Assembly (NCBI RefSeq): GCF_009801115.1
Contig: NZ_VTOL01000011.1
Coordinates: 1-64,000, forward strand
Source: Dyadobacter sp. 3J3
GTDB lineage: Bacteria > Bacteroidota > Bacteroidia > Cytophagales > Spirosomataceae
Direction of reading: 5' to 3'
DNA length: 64,000 nucleotides
Under the pieces are notes generated by a model. That model searched no databases, had not been told where the DNA came from, and saw only the letters and a list, made by a program, of their open reading frames with translations. Positions within the stretch are counted from its first letter, which is position 1. Every line of letters starts with the position of its first letter. A program made the translations under genes and the position numbers. Of the stretch, positions 46,037 to 55,213 are shown piece after piece.

Positions 46037-46403
46037 TGTCCTGGCGTTGAGTTGTTAGTATAATCAGGATTCATCCAAATTTTGTTTCAATTTTACAATC
46101 TATTTATAATTCACTAAGAAAGATAATAATTGATAACTTATCTCACTTAATTATCTTCAGCATATTAGTTAAATGAGATTGGTCTGATAAAATTAAGAAA
46201 ATGAAGTCCAAATATTTTTCAAATTGTTAATTTCGATCTAAACTACCTTATTGTTTTCAGAATATGTTAAATTATGTTCAAACATATATATTTGTAAGCA
46301 CAGAATAAAATTGGAGTTATATATTATTACCTTTTTTGAAATAATTCTAGTATTTTTAGAAACATGAATTTATAAGATTAGTTCAGAGTTTACAATCAAT
46401 GAA
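46037..46403. promoter_or_regulatory. Divergent promoter region of the signalling cluster
   Basis: About 370 bp, very AT-rich, between the leftward ThiF-nitroreductase gene and the rightward receiver gene. It must hold both promoters; no consensus elements can be placed with certainty. Confidence 0.4.
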
Positions 46404-46871
46404 ATGGAAAGCCCCGAGAAAATAAGTATCCTCTATGTGGATGATGAATTAAATAATTTAAATTCTTTTAAAGCAGCCTTCAGAAGAGATTTTAATGTGC
46501 TAACAGTTACCTCAGGAAAAGAGGGATTGGAAGTGCTGAAATCCAATAGGGTACATGTGATTATTACCGATCAAAGAATGCCGGAAATGACTGGTGTTGA
46601 TTTTCTAATTGAAGTTTTAAAAGAGTATACAGATCCAATCCGTATACTATTGACCGGATATTCTGATATTAACGCGGTGATTGATGCCGTTAATAAGGGT
46701 CACATATATTATTATTTGAATAAACCCTGGGATGAGCAGCAGTTGCGGATTATTATCAAAAATGCGTACGAAATTTTTAGTTTGAGAGAAAAAAACAGAG
46801 AGTTACTCGAGAAGCTGATTGATGCAAATAACCAACTAGAATTTTTACTGAGGCAAAAACTGATATCCTGA
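46404..46871 (+). CDS. Receiver protein with C-terminal coiled coil
   Basis: A 155-residue response regulator with Asp13-Asp14, phospho-acceptor Asp56 (IITDQRMPEMTG) and Lys in YLNKPWDEQ, followed by a helical tail of about 30 residues (LREKNRELLEKLIDANNQLE). The receiver is of the same subtype as that of the hybrid kinase at 39745-40836 (shared DQRMP, ILxTGxxD and NKG motifs), which suggests a common phosphate source. Divergent from the cluster head and probably part of it. Confidence 0.9.
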   Translation: MESPEKISILYVDDELNNLNSFKAAFRRDFNVLTVTSGKEGLEVLKSNRVHVIITDQRMPEMTGVDFLIEVLKEYTDPIRILLTGYSDINAVIDAVNKGHIYYYLNKPWDEQQLRIIIKNAYEIFSLREKNRELLEKLIDANNQLEFLLRQKLIS

Positions 46872-47045
46872 TTAATAGGATTTTCTTCTGAAACCAGCAC
46901 CCTTTCTTATAAATGGTGTTAGTTTTATTTCTTTTAACATATAGCCCAAAACATAATAGAATGTTGTAAAAATCAAGGCTGAAAGAATTACTGCGGCAAG
47001 AAATAGATTCCCAAGCACCTGAATGAATGTGATTAATTCGGTCAT
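46872..47045 (-). CDS. Small single-pass membrane protein (57 aa)
   Basis: ATG at 47045, starting MTELITFIQVLGNLFLAAVI, one hydrophobic segment (about 10-38), then a basic tail ending IRKGAGFRRKSY. Its stop abuts the end of the receiver gene (convergent). Family not recognised. Confidence 0.5.
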   Translation of the reverse strand: MTELITFIQVLGNLFLAAVILSALIFTTFYYVLGYMLKEIKLTPFIRKGAGFRRKSY

Positions 47046-47233
47046 ATCCTTTATTGATGAAATATAATTATTTTGTTTTTCCAGAATAAGGCAAAAAATT
47101 ATACCTATACTTTTCGGGCAGAGTATTCCCCATTAATCTAGTCCTCAGTAGCTTGCATGGCTGGTATCTTTTTTGTGAATGGTTAATAAATCTACAATCA
47201 AAGTAGACATTCATCAACTTAACGGATACGACC

Positions 47234-47428
47234 ATGAAAAAGATAATCGCAGTTTTTTTGATCAATTCGCTCCTGGCAGTGACTTTATTAACTTCATGCA
47301 GCCATCAGATGGAACAAAAAAACAAGAAAGTAAAAACAACAGAAAACAAGACAGAAGGATATCTCTATTATCAGAATGACCAAAGCTCCAAAGGTGATTC
47401 AACGATTAAGAAGAATGTAAATAATTGA
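47234..47428 (+). CDS. Small lipoprotein (64 aa)
   Basis: MKKIIAVFLINSLLAVTLL followed by the lipobox LLTSC (Cys22) and a very polar lysine-rich mature part. The signal and the terminator right behind it support a real gene. Function unknown. Confidence 0.6.
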   Translation: MKKIIAVFLINSLLAVTLLTSCSHQMEQKNKKVKTTENKTEGYLYYQNDQSSKGDSTIKKNVNN

Positions 47429-47430
47429 TT

Positions 47431-47460
47431 AAATCCTGTCCGTTCTCGCGGACAGGATTT
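47431..47460. terminator. Bidirectional terminator between the lipoprotein and OYE genes
   Basis: AAATCCTGTCCG and its exact reverse complement around TTCTCG: a 12-bp perfect stem with A and T flanks, between convergent genes. Confidence 0.8.
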
Positions 47461-47465
47461 CTATT

Positions 47466-48530
47466 TTAAGGTTTCGCACGCTCGTATTGTACCGGCCAAA
47501 TCGTTTGGTCGTGTACTTCTCCGGCTGCAAGTAAAGGAAAATATGGATTACGCAATATTTCTCTCGCCATTATAATCATGTCGGCATCGCCATTGACGAG
47601 TATCGTTTCAGCCTGGACTGAATCCGTTATCATCCCAACAGTTCCCGTCAAAATACCGGTTTGTTTTTTGATTGCAGAGGCAAAAGGAAGCTGATAACCT
47701 GGGCCAACAGGTATTTTAACAGGCGCGACCAGTCCACCAGTAGAAACATCAATCAGATCAATTCCTTTTTCTTGTAATATTGCTGCAAGTTTTATAGACT
47801 CTTCCAGATCCCATCCGCCTTCTGCCCAATCGGTTGCTGAAATCCTGGTGAACAGCGGTAAATGGTCTGGCCATTCCGATTTTATTCCTTCAATGATTAA
47901 CAACAATAATCGGATACGGTTTTCAAGACTTCCGCCATATTCATCTGTACGCTTATTGCTTAATGGCGATAAAAACTGATGCACAAGATAACCGTGCGCG
48001 GCGTGAATTTCTATAACCTCAAATCCTGCGGTTAACGCCCGTTTTGCCGCAGCTTTAAAATCAGCAATTACTTTGTCAATTCCCTGCTGATCGAGCTCCT
48101 CAGGCATTGGATAATTGTCAGCAAATGCAATGGGTGAAGCAGAGAAAGTTGTCCAGCCACCATCTTCAATATTCACTTTATCTTTTCCTTCCCACGGCAC
48201 TGAAGTGCTGGCTTTTCTGCCCGCATGTGCCAACTGTACACCCGCTACACAGTGTTGGGCTTTGATAAAAGTAGTAATCTGTTGAAGCTTTTCTATATGC
48301 TCGTCCTTCCAGATTCCAAGATCACCAGGAGAAATTCTCCCTTCCGGTGATACGGCTGTTGCTTCTGAAATTACCAGAGAAGCTCCGCCAACGGCTCTAC
48401 TTCCCAGGTGTACCAGGTGCCAGTCAGTCGCAAATCCATCCACAGACGAGTACTGGCACATCGGTGAAACAATGATTCTGTTTTTAAATTTTACGCTCTT
48501 AATTTCAAGAGGAGAAAAAAGCTTTGACAT
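47466..48530 (-). CDS. Old yellow enzyme family ene-reductase (YqjM-like)
   Basis: FMN-dependent NAD(P)H:flavin oxidoreductase of 354 residues, reducing activated C=C bonds. Features of the YqjM subgroup: SPMCQYSSVDG near the N-terminus (with the modulating Cys), DWHLVHLGSRAVGG, the substrate-binding pair in EIHAAHGYLVHQFLSP, and the C-terminal DADMIIMAREILRNPYFP. Probably acts on electrophilic or xenobiotic enones. Single gene, convergent with the small lipoprotein gene, sharing one terminator. Confidence 0.95.
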   Translation of the reverse strand: MSKLFSPLEIKSVKFKNRIIVSPMCQYSSVDGFATDWHLVHLGSRAVGGASLVISEATAVSPEGRISPGDLGIWKDEHIEKLQQITTFIKAQHCVAGVQLAHAGRKASTSVPWEGKDKVNIEDGGWTTFSASPIAFADNYPMPEELDQQGIDKVIADFKAAAKRALTAGFEVIEIHAAHGYLVHQFLSPLSNKRTDEYGGSLENRIRLLLLIIEGIKSEWPDHLPLFTRISATDWAEGGWDLEESIKLAAILQEKGIDLIDVSTGGLVAPVKIPVGPGYQLPFASAIKKQTGILTGTVGMITDSVQAETILVNGDADMIIMAREILRNPYFPLLAAGEVHDQTIWPVQYERAKP

Positions 48531-48714
48531 ATATTTTTTTTAGAAAAGTTATTAATTGAAGTCTGTTACTGGTTTTATGATTATACGAATCATAAATTTT
48601 CAGGCCAGTCGAAAGAATAAAGTATTTAAAGTTGCAGAAACGGTTCAGTAAGTTGAATTTTACATCGCCAGGTATAAATTTCCTAACACCGTTTCATGAC
48701 AAAAAAGTCAGTTT

Positions 48715-50856
48715 ATGCAAAGAAGTTTCAGTAGGTTCATCAATAAAATCGCATTTGTTTTTTTTCTGGTTTTGACTTTTTCTTTTTGTGAGGGAGCCGA
48801 TAACTTTTTTGTCTCTTTGGAAGGAAATGATACTTATCCGGGGACCAAAGAAAAACCGTTTGGTACCATAGCAAAAGCTAGGGATGCTGCCAGGAAGTTG
48901 TCAGGTAAATCTGAGCCAACGATTATTTATCTGAGAGGCGGAACTTATGTTTTTAAAAATACGCTCGAATTCGGCGTTGGTGATAAAAATATTGTGCTAA
49001 TTCCTTTTCAAAATGAGCCGGTAATTTTTTCGGGCGGGATATCCATTAATCCCAGTAAAGTAAAACGGTTGGATCAAACAGCATATGCCACTGAATTTGT
49101 CGAGAATGCCAGAAAAAAAATTGGTGTCCTCAACCTTCGTGAACTGAATATTACCGATTATGGGCAATTGCATAGCGTTGGATTTTCGAGGCCATACCTA
49201 CCATCCTGGATGGAGTTGTTTATCAATGACAAACCCGGACAATTGGCCAGGTGGCCAAATGATTCGACCGTTGCAATGGGTCAGGTTATTGACAAAGGCT
49301 CGGTTCCGAGAGACGGTGACAATAGCAACCGCGGAGGCAAATTTGTTTACGGTACGGACCGTCCGGCGGGCTGGAAAAAATCAAAAGATATCTGGATATC
49401 TGGTTATTTCAATTATGGATATGCCGAAGATGCCGTTCAACTGGCTGTAATGGATACTGCCGCTAAAACTTTTACAACCGTTCAGCCTCATATTTATGGA
49501 TTTAATTCAGGGAAAAACTGGAACCGCTGGTATGCGTACAATATCCCGGAGGAAATAGACCGTGACGGCGAATATTATCTTGACCGTGAAAGAGGACTAT
49601 TGTTTTTTTATCTGCCAACTATTGTTACAAAGCTGGATTTGTCCATGCTGCAAGATCCGTTAATTGCGCTTGAAGGGTCACAAAATATATCTATCAAAAA
49701 CATTTCTTTCGAAGTTTCCCGGGGAATGGCCGTTTATCTGGAACGGTCTGAATCCTGTATAATTTCAAACTGCGTTTTCCGGAACCTGGGATCTTTGGCG
49801 ATAAGTATTGGCAAGGGGATAATGCCTTTTAAAACCCAAAAACATGAAGGAAGCGGCGAGGAATCTTCCCGTGTTTTAGGCAGTCTGGATCAGCACCAAT
49901 ATGAAAATACTACTTTTAACCGACAGGGAGGGAGAAATAACAGGGTCGTAAATTGTCATATTTACAACACCGGGGCAGGGGGAATTAGTCTGGGCGGAGG
50001 AGACAGGTTAACATTGACACCGGCGGGAAACAGTGTTGAAAATTGCCGTATCCATGATTTTAACCGAATTGAAAAATCATATCGCCCGGCGATTAATATC
50101 GATGGGGTCGGGAATAAAATTGCTAATTGTGAAATCTACAATGCGCCAAGCATGGCCATTTTATTACACGGGAATGACCACATTTTGGAATATTCTACCA
50201 TTTATGATGTTTGCCGGGAAGTGGATGACCAAGGCGCATTTTACTATGGAAGAGATGCTTCTGAAAGAGGCCACAAAGTAAGATTTAATTATTTCCACCA
50301 CCTTGGAAATTCAAATAGAACAACGGCTATCTATCATGATGACGGAGCCTGCGGAATGGAAGTTTTTGGAAATATATTTTTTAAAGCTGGTACCATTCCA
50401 GTTCTGATCGGCGGCGGACAGGATATTTCTTATAAGAATAATTTGTTCATAGACAGCCCCTTGGGGATTCATGTTGACAACCGTTTTCAAAACTGGTCTA
50501 AAAATTCTCTTGACAAAGATGGTGTGATTGATAAACGCCTTAAAGCAGTTAAATTCGATCAGCAGCCTTACTCAGTGAGATATCCGGAACTGGTGAATTA
50601 CTGGAAAGACAACCCGGCTATTCCAAAAAGGCTGGTTTTTGACAACAACATTTTTGTCAGAATTACAACAACAAGAAAGGGTGAGGATAGCTGGTTTATC
50701 TGGTCGGAAAATAATAAGGTAAGTGATGTGTATCCTTACAACTGGAAAATGATGGACAGCCGGCATTTTATTCCTGATGATACACAGCTCGCCGTTCCGG
50801 AAGGCTGGCAGGTTTTACCCGTTGAGAAAATCGGAATCCTTAAAAATTATCAATAA
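48715..50856 (+). CDS. Secreted right-handed parallel beta-helix protein
   Basis: A 713-residue protein with a signal sequence (about 1-27, ending CEGAD). The start FFVSLEGNDTYPGTKEKPFGTI is typical of secreted pectate-lyase-like proteins, and the middle (about 310-560) shows repeated beta-helix turns with Asn ladders (SCIISNCVFRN, NRVVNCHIYNTGAGGIS, NSVENCRIHDF, NKIANCEIYNAP). Such proteins bind or cut polysaccharides; a lyase or hydrolase family cannot be fixed from motifs alone. Single gene with a strong terminator. Confidence 0.88.
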   Translation: MQRSFSRFINKIAFVFFLVLTFSFCEGADNFFVSLEGNDTYPGTKEKPFGTIAKARDAARKLSGKSEPTIIYLRGGTYVFKNTLEFGVGDKNIVLIPFQNEPVIFSGGISINPSKVKRLDQTAYATEFVENARKKIGVLNLRELNITDYGQLHSVGFSRPYLPSWMELFINDKPGQLARWPNDSTVAMGQVIDKGSVPRDGDNSNRGGKFVYGTDRPAGWKKSKDIWISGYFNYGYAEDAVQLAVMDTAAKTFTTVQPHIYGFNSGKNWNRWYAYNIPEEIDRDGEYYLDRERGLLFFYLPTIVTKLDLSMLQDPLIALEGSQNISIKNISFEVSRGMAVYLERSESCIISNCVFRNLGSLAISIGKGIMPFKTQKHEGSGEESSRVLGSLDQHQYENTTFNRQGGRNNRVVNCHIYNTGAGGISLGGGDRLTLTPAGNSVENCRIHDFNRIEKSYRPAINIDGVGNKIANCEIYNAPSMAILLHGNDHILEYSTIYDVCREVDDQGAFYYGRDASERGHKVRFNYFHHLGNSNRTTAIYHDDGACGMEVFGNIFFKAGTIPVLIGGGQDISYKNNLFIDSPLGIHVDNRFQNWSKNSLDKDGVIDKRLKAVKFDQQPYSVRYPELVNYWKDNPAIPKRLVFDNNIFVRITTTRKGEDSWFIWSENNKVSDVYPYNWKMMDSRHFIPDDTQLAVPEGWQVLPVEKIGILKNYQ

Positions 50857-50896
50857 AAAAATCCTGTTTGAAATTCCTTTCAAACAGGATTTTTCA
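50855..50896. terminator. Bidirectional terminator
   Basis: AAAAATCCTGTTTGAAA pairs with TTTCAAACAGGATTTTT around a short loop, between the convergent beta-helix and hydrolase genes. Confidence 0.85.
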
Positions 50897-50912
50897 TTTA
50901 ATACTGCTTTCC

Positions 50913-51770
50913 TCAGGCGATTTTTTCTTTGAATATTTTCATCGTTCTTTCCCAGGCAAGTTTTGCGGCTTCGGGATTGTAGCGCGTCGGGGCTGTGTCG
51001 TTCAGGAAAGCATGTTGCGCGCCTTCGTAAACGTACAACTCATATTTCACTCCGGCTGCTTTCAGGGCTTCTTCATAAGCCGGAATTCCTGCATTCACTC
51101 TTTCATCCAAACCTCCGTAATGTAATTGAACAAAAGATTTGATTTTAGGAACATCCGCCGCTTCAGGCTGGCGTCCATAATAGGCAACGGCAACTTTCAA
51201 AGTGGGTGAATTTACAGCCAGCTGATTTGCCAATCCGCCGCCCCAGCAAAATCCCACACAGCCTGTTTTGCCATTACTGTCCGGTCTGCCTTTGAGATAA
51301 TCCAGTCCTTTTAGGAAATTATTGAGATTCTTTGCTGCATCAATTTTGGCAAAAGCGGCCCTCGCTTCGTCTTCATTATCCGGCGTTCCTCCAAAAGGTG
51401 CCAGCGCATCAGCCGCCAATGCTACATATCCTGCTTTGGCAATACGTCGCGCAATATCTTTGGTATGTGGATTCAGTCCCCGGTTTTCATGAATGACCAA
51501 AACTGACCCATATTTTCCTGCTTTTTTCGGTCTTGCCAAATAGCCGCCCATCGTGGATCCGTCGCCATCGTAATGAATGTCTTCGGTAATAATATCGTCA
51601 TCATTTTCAGCAACCGTCGCCGCATTGGCGTAATTCACTTCCAGTAGCGGAAGCAGAGCAAGTGCAGCGGAGGTGCTTCCGGCCAGTTGAGCCAGTCTTT
51701 TTAAGAAATTATCCCGTGTTAGCGGTTTATGCGTGTACTCGTCAAAAAGATTAATAATGCGCTGATCCAT
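50913..51770 (-). CDS. Dienelactone hydrolase family protein
   Basis: A 285-residue alpha/beta hydrolase. The first 55 residues hold a hydrophobic segment (LAGSTSAALALLPLLEVNYANA) that could be a signal. The core (about 65-285) has VLVIHENRGLNPH, the nucleophile motif GFCWGGG with Cys at about 183, and GAQHAFLN with the catalytic His. The Cys-centred elbow is the mark of dienelactone hydrolases. The substrate in this organism is unknown. Confidence 0.92.
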   Translation of the reverse strand: MDQRIINLFDEYTHKPLTRDNFLKRLAQLAGSTSAALALLPLLEVNYANAATVAENDDDIITEDIHYDGDGSTMGGYLARPKKAGKYGSVLVIHENRGLNPHTKDIARRIAKAGYVALAADALAPFGGTPDNEDEARAAFAKIDAAKNLNNFLKGLDYLKGRPDSNGKTGCVGFCWGGGLANQLAVNSPTLKVAVAYYGRQPEAADVPKIKSFVQLHYGGLDERVNAGIPAYEEALKAAGVKYELYVYEGAQHAFLNDTAPTRYNPEAAKLAWERTMKIFKEKIA

Positions 51771-51885
51771 TGATTTTTCGGGATTAGTTTGAAAAGTAAA
51801 TTTAGGGAAACATTACACCTTTTAGCAATAATTTTGCCCGGAATAGTGAAAATAATTCGGGGTTTCTCAATAAGTGAAAATCATT

Positions 51886-54159
51886 TTACGAACGGATCAT
51901 CAGAACACTCGGAGAATTTGAAAGCCACAGACTATGCGTTTCCACTGCTTTTTTCCAACTATCCAGACTGATCAGCATAAGATCCTGTTTTTCCAGAAAT
52001 TCCTTTTCAATTTTTTTATCATGATATAAAGCGATGTGATTCAGGGTGATCTGTTCAATTGCTGAAATGGTTTCCTTTAATTCGGGATTTTGTCGAATAA
52101 CACCGCTGACATCCAGAATAATTATATGGACATCGCTGTGATGAATCAGTTTTTGAGCAAAAACCAAAAGGAAACTGTCAATCAAAGAAAATATCGGAAT
52201 GAAAACATTTTCAATTTTGGTCAGATTTTTTTCAACCAAAACCCCAACCGGACCTTTGACAGCTTTAATAATATGTTTGGTACGGTCATCAAAAATGCTG
52301 TCATCGAAAATTTTTTCTTTTCCGGTAATGGTATCATAAAGTCTCTCGGGGCTGATAATTTTGGTAGTAAACCCTAAAACTTTTCCCAGAATTGTCCCCT
52401 CAAAAACTGAACGACCAATACCAATTAACAATAAATCAAAGTTTCCGAGATTTGCCGTTTCGATGATATCTCGGTCAATATTTTGAGAAGGTTTGAATAA
52501 AGTAACAACAGGAAGATTTAGTTTTTTCGCTTCCTGATGGATCGGCGCAAAACTTTCCTGTTCATATTCTTCCGAATTAAACTGGTTCAAATCGTTACTT
52601 GGAGATAAATGAAGGGCAGTTATAACTGAATTTGAAGTAGCTTTTTTTACGAAACTATTTGCAAGGCGGAGCATCGTTTGTCCTCGCTCTGGACTTCTGA
52701 ACGAAAGCAGGATCGTATATTTTCCGGTTTCTATTGCTGATTTAGTCAAGTCCACATTTTTTTCGGGAAAATGGCGGTTGATCATATCCAATGCGGGGCC
52801 AGTCATACAGGTCGTTACTAATGCCATGATCACCATCATCGCAAATATTTCAGGTGTCAGTATGCCCAGATCGTAGCCAATATTGAGCACCACCAGTTCC
52901 ATCAGTCCCCGTGTGTTCATCAAAGCGCCGATAATAAGACTGTCACGCCAGTTTTGCCCTACAAATTTTGCGGCGAGCGAACTTCCTGCAAACTTTCCGA
53001 TGACGGCCACAGCGATAATCAATCCCGTAATTTGCCATAAATACAGATCATTCAGCAGACCAATCTGGGTTCTTAAACCGGTAAAAACAAAAAACAGCGG
53101 AAGTAACAAAACGAGTGCTACGTCTTCGACTTTTTCAATAAAAATATTCCTGAAATTAAGGTTGGCCGGCATGATCACGCCAGCCATAAACGCACCGAAA
53201 AGTGCATGAATTCCGATAATTTCAGTGGCATAGGAAGATATCAAAAGAATGATAAAAAAAACCGCCACAACCGGTTTTGTCAATCCTTCTTTGGTGGAAT
53301 AAATATCACCTAGTTTTTTAAGAAATGGCCTTACCAGTTTAAGCATGACAAGCACATAGGCTGCCGCCAGCAGCATGGTGTATATGGAACTGACAAACGA
53401 ACCTGCTTTTACCATGGCAATCACCGCGGCTAAAATACACCAGGCCGTAATATCGTCCGTTGCGGCACAGGTAATGGCCATGGCTCCAAGCCTGGTTTTT
53501 GACAAACCTCTTTCCTGAACAATACGCGCCAGAACGGGAAATGCGGTGATACTTAATGCAATACCTGTGAAAAGTGAGAAAGATAAAAAACTGACTTCCG
53601 CAGGAGCAAAACGCTCATATATAAAAAACGCAAGTCCTATCCCAAGCGAAAAAGGAAAAATAATACTGGCGTGGCTCACAACGACAGCTTCCTGCGCTTT
53701 GTTTTTCAATACTTTAAGATCCAGTTCCATTCCAATCACAAACATGAATAATATCAGCCCGATCTGACTTAGAAATTGAAGATTTGGTAACGACTTGACA
53801 GGAAAAATAAAGTTGGAAAACTCGGGGTAATACATACCGACGAACGACGGCCCGAGGAAAATTCCCGCAGCAATTTCGCCGATTACAGTAGGTTGTTTGA
53901 TTTTTTTACAAAGATAACCGAAAGCTCTGGCTACCAGGATAATCGTAATGATCTGCAAAAGCAGGATGGCCAGGGGGCTAGTTATATTTTGTTTATAAGT
54001 GTCAATAAACTGAAACCATGAAGAAGTAGTTACAGGCTCTTTTGTGATCGTCACCTTATTAATTTCTAGTAAATGACCTTTCAGGATCAGAAAATACATC
54101 AGGCCGGAAAAAATACAAATTGTAAGGGCATAGAAAATAAGATTTCGTATATTCTTCAT
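51886..54159 (-). CDS. Kef/CPA2-type cation:proton antiporter with a C-terminal stress-protein-like domain
   Basis: A 757-residue membrane protein. About 12-13 transmembrane segments fill residues 10-445, with the CPA2 markers GEIAAGIFLGPSFVG and CAATDDITAWC (the ion-binding DD pair). A cytoplasmic tail of about 300 residues (from about 460) has TILLSFRSPERGQTM and LLLIGIGRSVFEG, resembling universal-stress-protein folds. It probably exchanges K+ or Na+ for H+. The tail may sense nucleotides. Monocistronic. Confidence 0.9.
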   Translation of the reverse strand: MKNIRNLIFYALTICIFSGLMYFLILKGHLLEINKVTITKEPVTTSSWFQFIDTYKQNITSPLAILLLQIITIILVARAFGYLCKKIKQPTVIGEIAAGIFLGPSFVGMYYPEFSNFIFPVKSLPNLQFLSQIGLILFMFVIGMELDLKVLKNKAQEAVVVSHASIIFPFSLGIGLAFFIYERFAPAEVSFLSFSLFTGIALSITAFPVLARIVQERGLSKTRLGAMAITCAATDDITAWCILAAVIAMVKAGSFVSSIYTMLLAAAYVLVMLKLVRPFLKKLGDIYSTKEGLTKPVVAVFFIILLISSYATEIIGIHALFGAFMAGVIMPANLNFRNIFIEKVEDVALVLLLPLFFVFTGLRTQIGLLNDLYLWQITGLIIAVAVIGKFAGSSLAAKFVGQNWRDSLIIGALMNTRGLMELVVLNIGYDLGILTPEIFAMMVIMALVTTCMTGPALDMINRHFPEKNVDLTKSAIETGKYTILLSFRSPERGQTMLRLANSFVKKATSNSVITALHLSPSNDLNQFNSEEYEQESFAPIHQEAKKLNLPVVTLFKPSQNIDRDIIETANLGNFDLLLIGIGRSVFEGTILGKVLGFTTKIISPERLYDTITGKEKIFDDSIFDDRTKHIIKAVKGPVGVLVEKNLTKIENVFIPIFSLIDSFLLVFAQKLIHHSDVHIIILDVSGVIRQNPELKETISAIEQITLNHIALYHDKKIEKEFLEKQDLMLISLDSWKKAVETHSLWLSNSPSVLMIRS

Positions 54160-54583
54160 TCGGTAGCGTTTTATTTTAATGGTTTAGGAGTGTAGTCTTG
54201 TATTTTATTTCCGACAATGAAGGCAAATTTAGCGGTTCCAGCTGCCAATATGCAACTGTGGAAACTAAGAGGCAACTAATATCTAACCAATGTGAATTAC
54301 CTTTATGAAACGTTTATATAAATTCATTTCCTGAAAAAGGAAAGGGAATATATTTGAATGCAATAATTAAATCAGCATACTGATTTTTTAATATGTAACT
54401 TCAAGAAAATAGTATAGGATTAATTTATTTTACTTTTCAAAAAATAGTAAAATACACTTCTTGATGAGCGCTTTGAAAGTTTATCCTTTTACAATTAGAT
54501 TGGAATAATCTCATCTGCCTTCCGTATTTCTTTCAAGCGCATGGAACAGTTTTTATTAAAAAAATAAATCACGATAAGCAGGC
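54160..54583. promoter_or_regulatory. Divergent promoter region (antiporter / bphO-bphP)
   Basis: About 420 bp of AT-rich DNA between divergent genes, so it must drive both. No clear sites are assigned. Confidence 0.4.
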
Positions 54584-55213
54584 ATGAATGAATCAGTTGT
54601 TTCCAGAGAGAAACAAGAATTATTTTTAAAAGATCTTCGTCAGAAAACGAGTGAAAGTCATGTTAATCTGGAAGAAAATCGGTTTTCCAAAGCTATTTTA
54701 GGTCCAGAGGTTAAGCTTTCTGATTATCAGCTATATATTGCTAAATTGTATGGTGTCATCAAAGCTTGCGAAAATGACATTTTTCCAGTTATTGCTTCGA
54801 TTCTGACGGATATGGGTGAAAGGTTCAAGTCGCGTTTGATGCTGGATGATTTACTGAAAACCGGGTTTTCTATAGATCAAGTCACGTCTATACCCGTTTT
54901 TAAGTTCAATAAATTAAGTGTTTCAGATGCCTTAGGCGCAATGTATGTTATTGAAGGGTCTACCTTGGGTGGGAAAATTCTTTACAAACATATGAATCAG
55001 GTTCTTGGACTTAATGAACAAAATGGTGCATCCTATTTTTATGGTTATGGGCAGCAAACTGGTTTGTTATGGAAAAGTTTTATTACCACACTTGCTCAGT
55101 ATGCTGTAGAGGAAAATTGTGAAGAGGAAATTATTTTCAGTGCGGTTTCTACATTTAATTTAATCGCTCACTGGCTCAATGAAACGGAAATAAACTGTTG
55201 GAATGAATATTAA
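54584..55213 (+). CDS. bphO: Biliverdin-producing heme oxygenase
   Basis: A 209-residue heme oxygenase that opens heme to biliverdin, CO and iron. The N-terminal LRQKTSESHVNLEE carries the likely proximal His, and AMYVIEGSTLGGKIL in the middle is the distal-helix Gly-rich motif of the family. The end of the gene overlaps the start of the phytochrome gene by 11 bp, so biliverdin supply is coupled to the photoreceptor that needs it. Confidence 0.93.
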   Translation: MNESVVSREKQELFLKDLRQKTSESHVNLEENRFSKAILGPEVKLSDYQLYIAKLYGVIKACENDIFPVIASILTDMGERFKSRLMLDDLLKTGFSIDQVTSIPVFKFNKLSVSDALGAMYVIEGSTLGGKILYKHMNQVLGLNEQNGASYFYGYGQQTGLLWKSFITTLAQYAVEENCEEEIIFSAVSTFNLIAHWLNETEINCWNEY

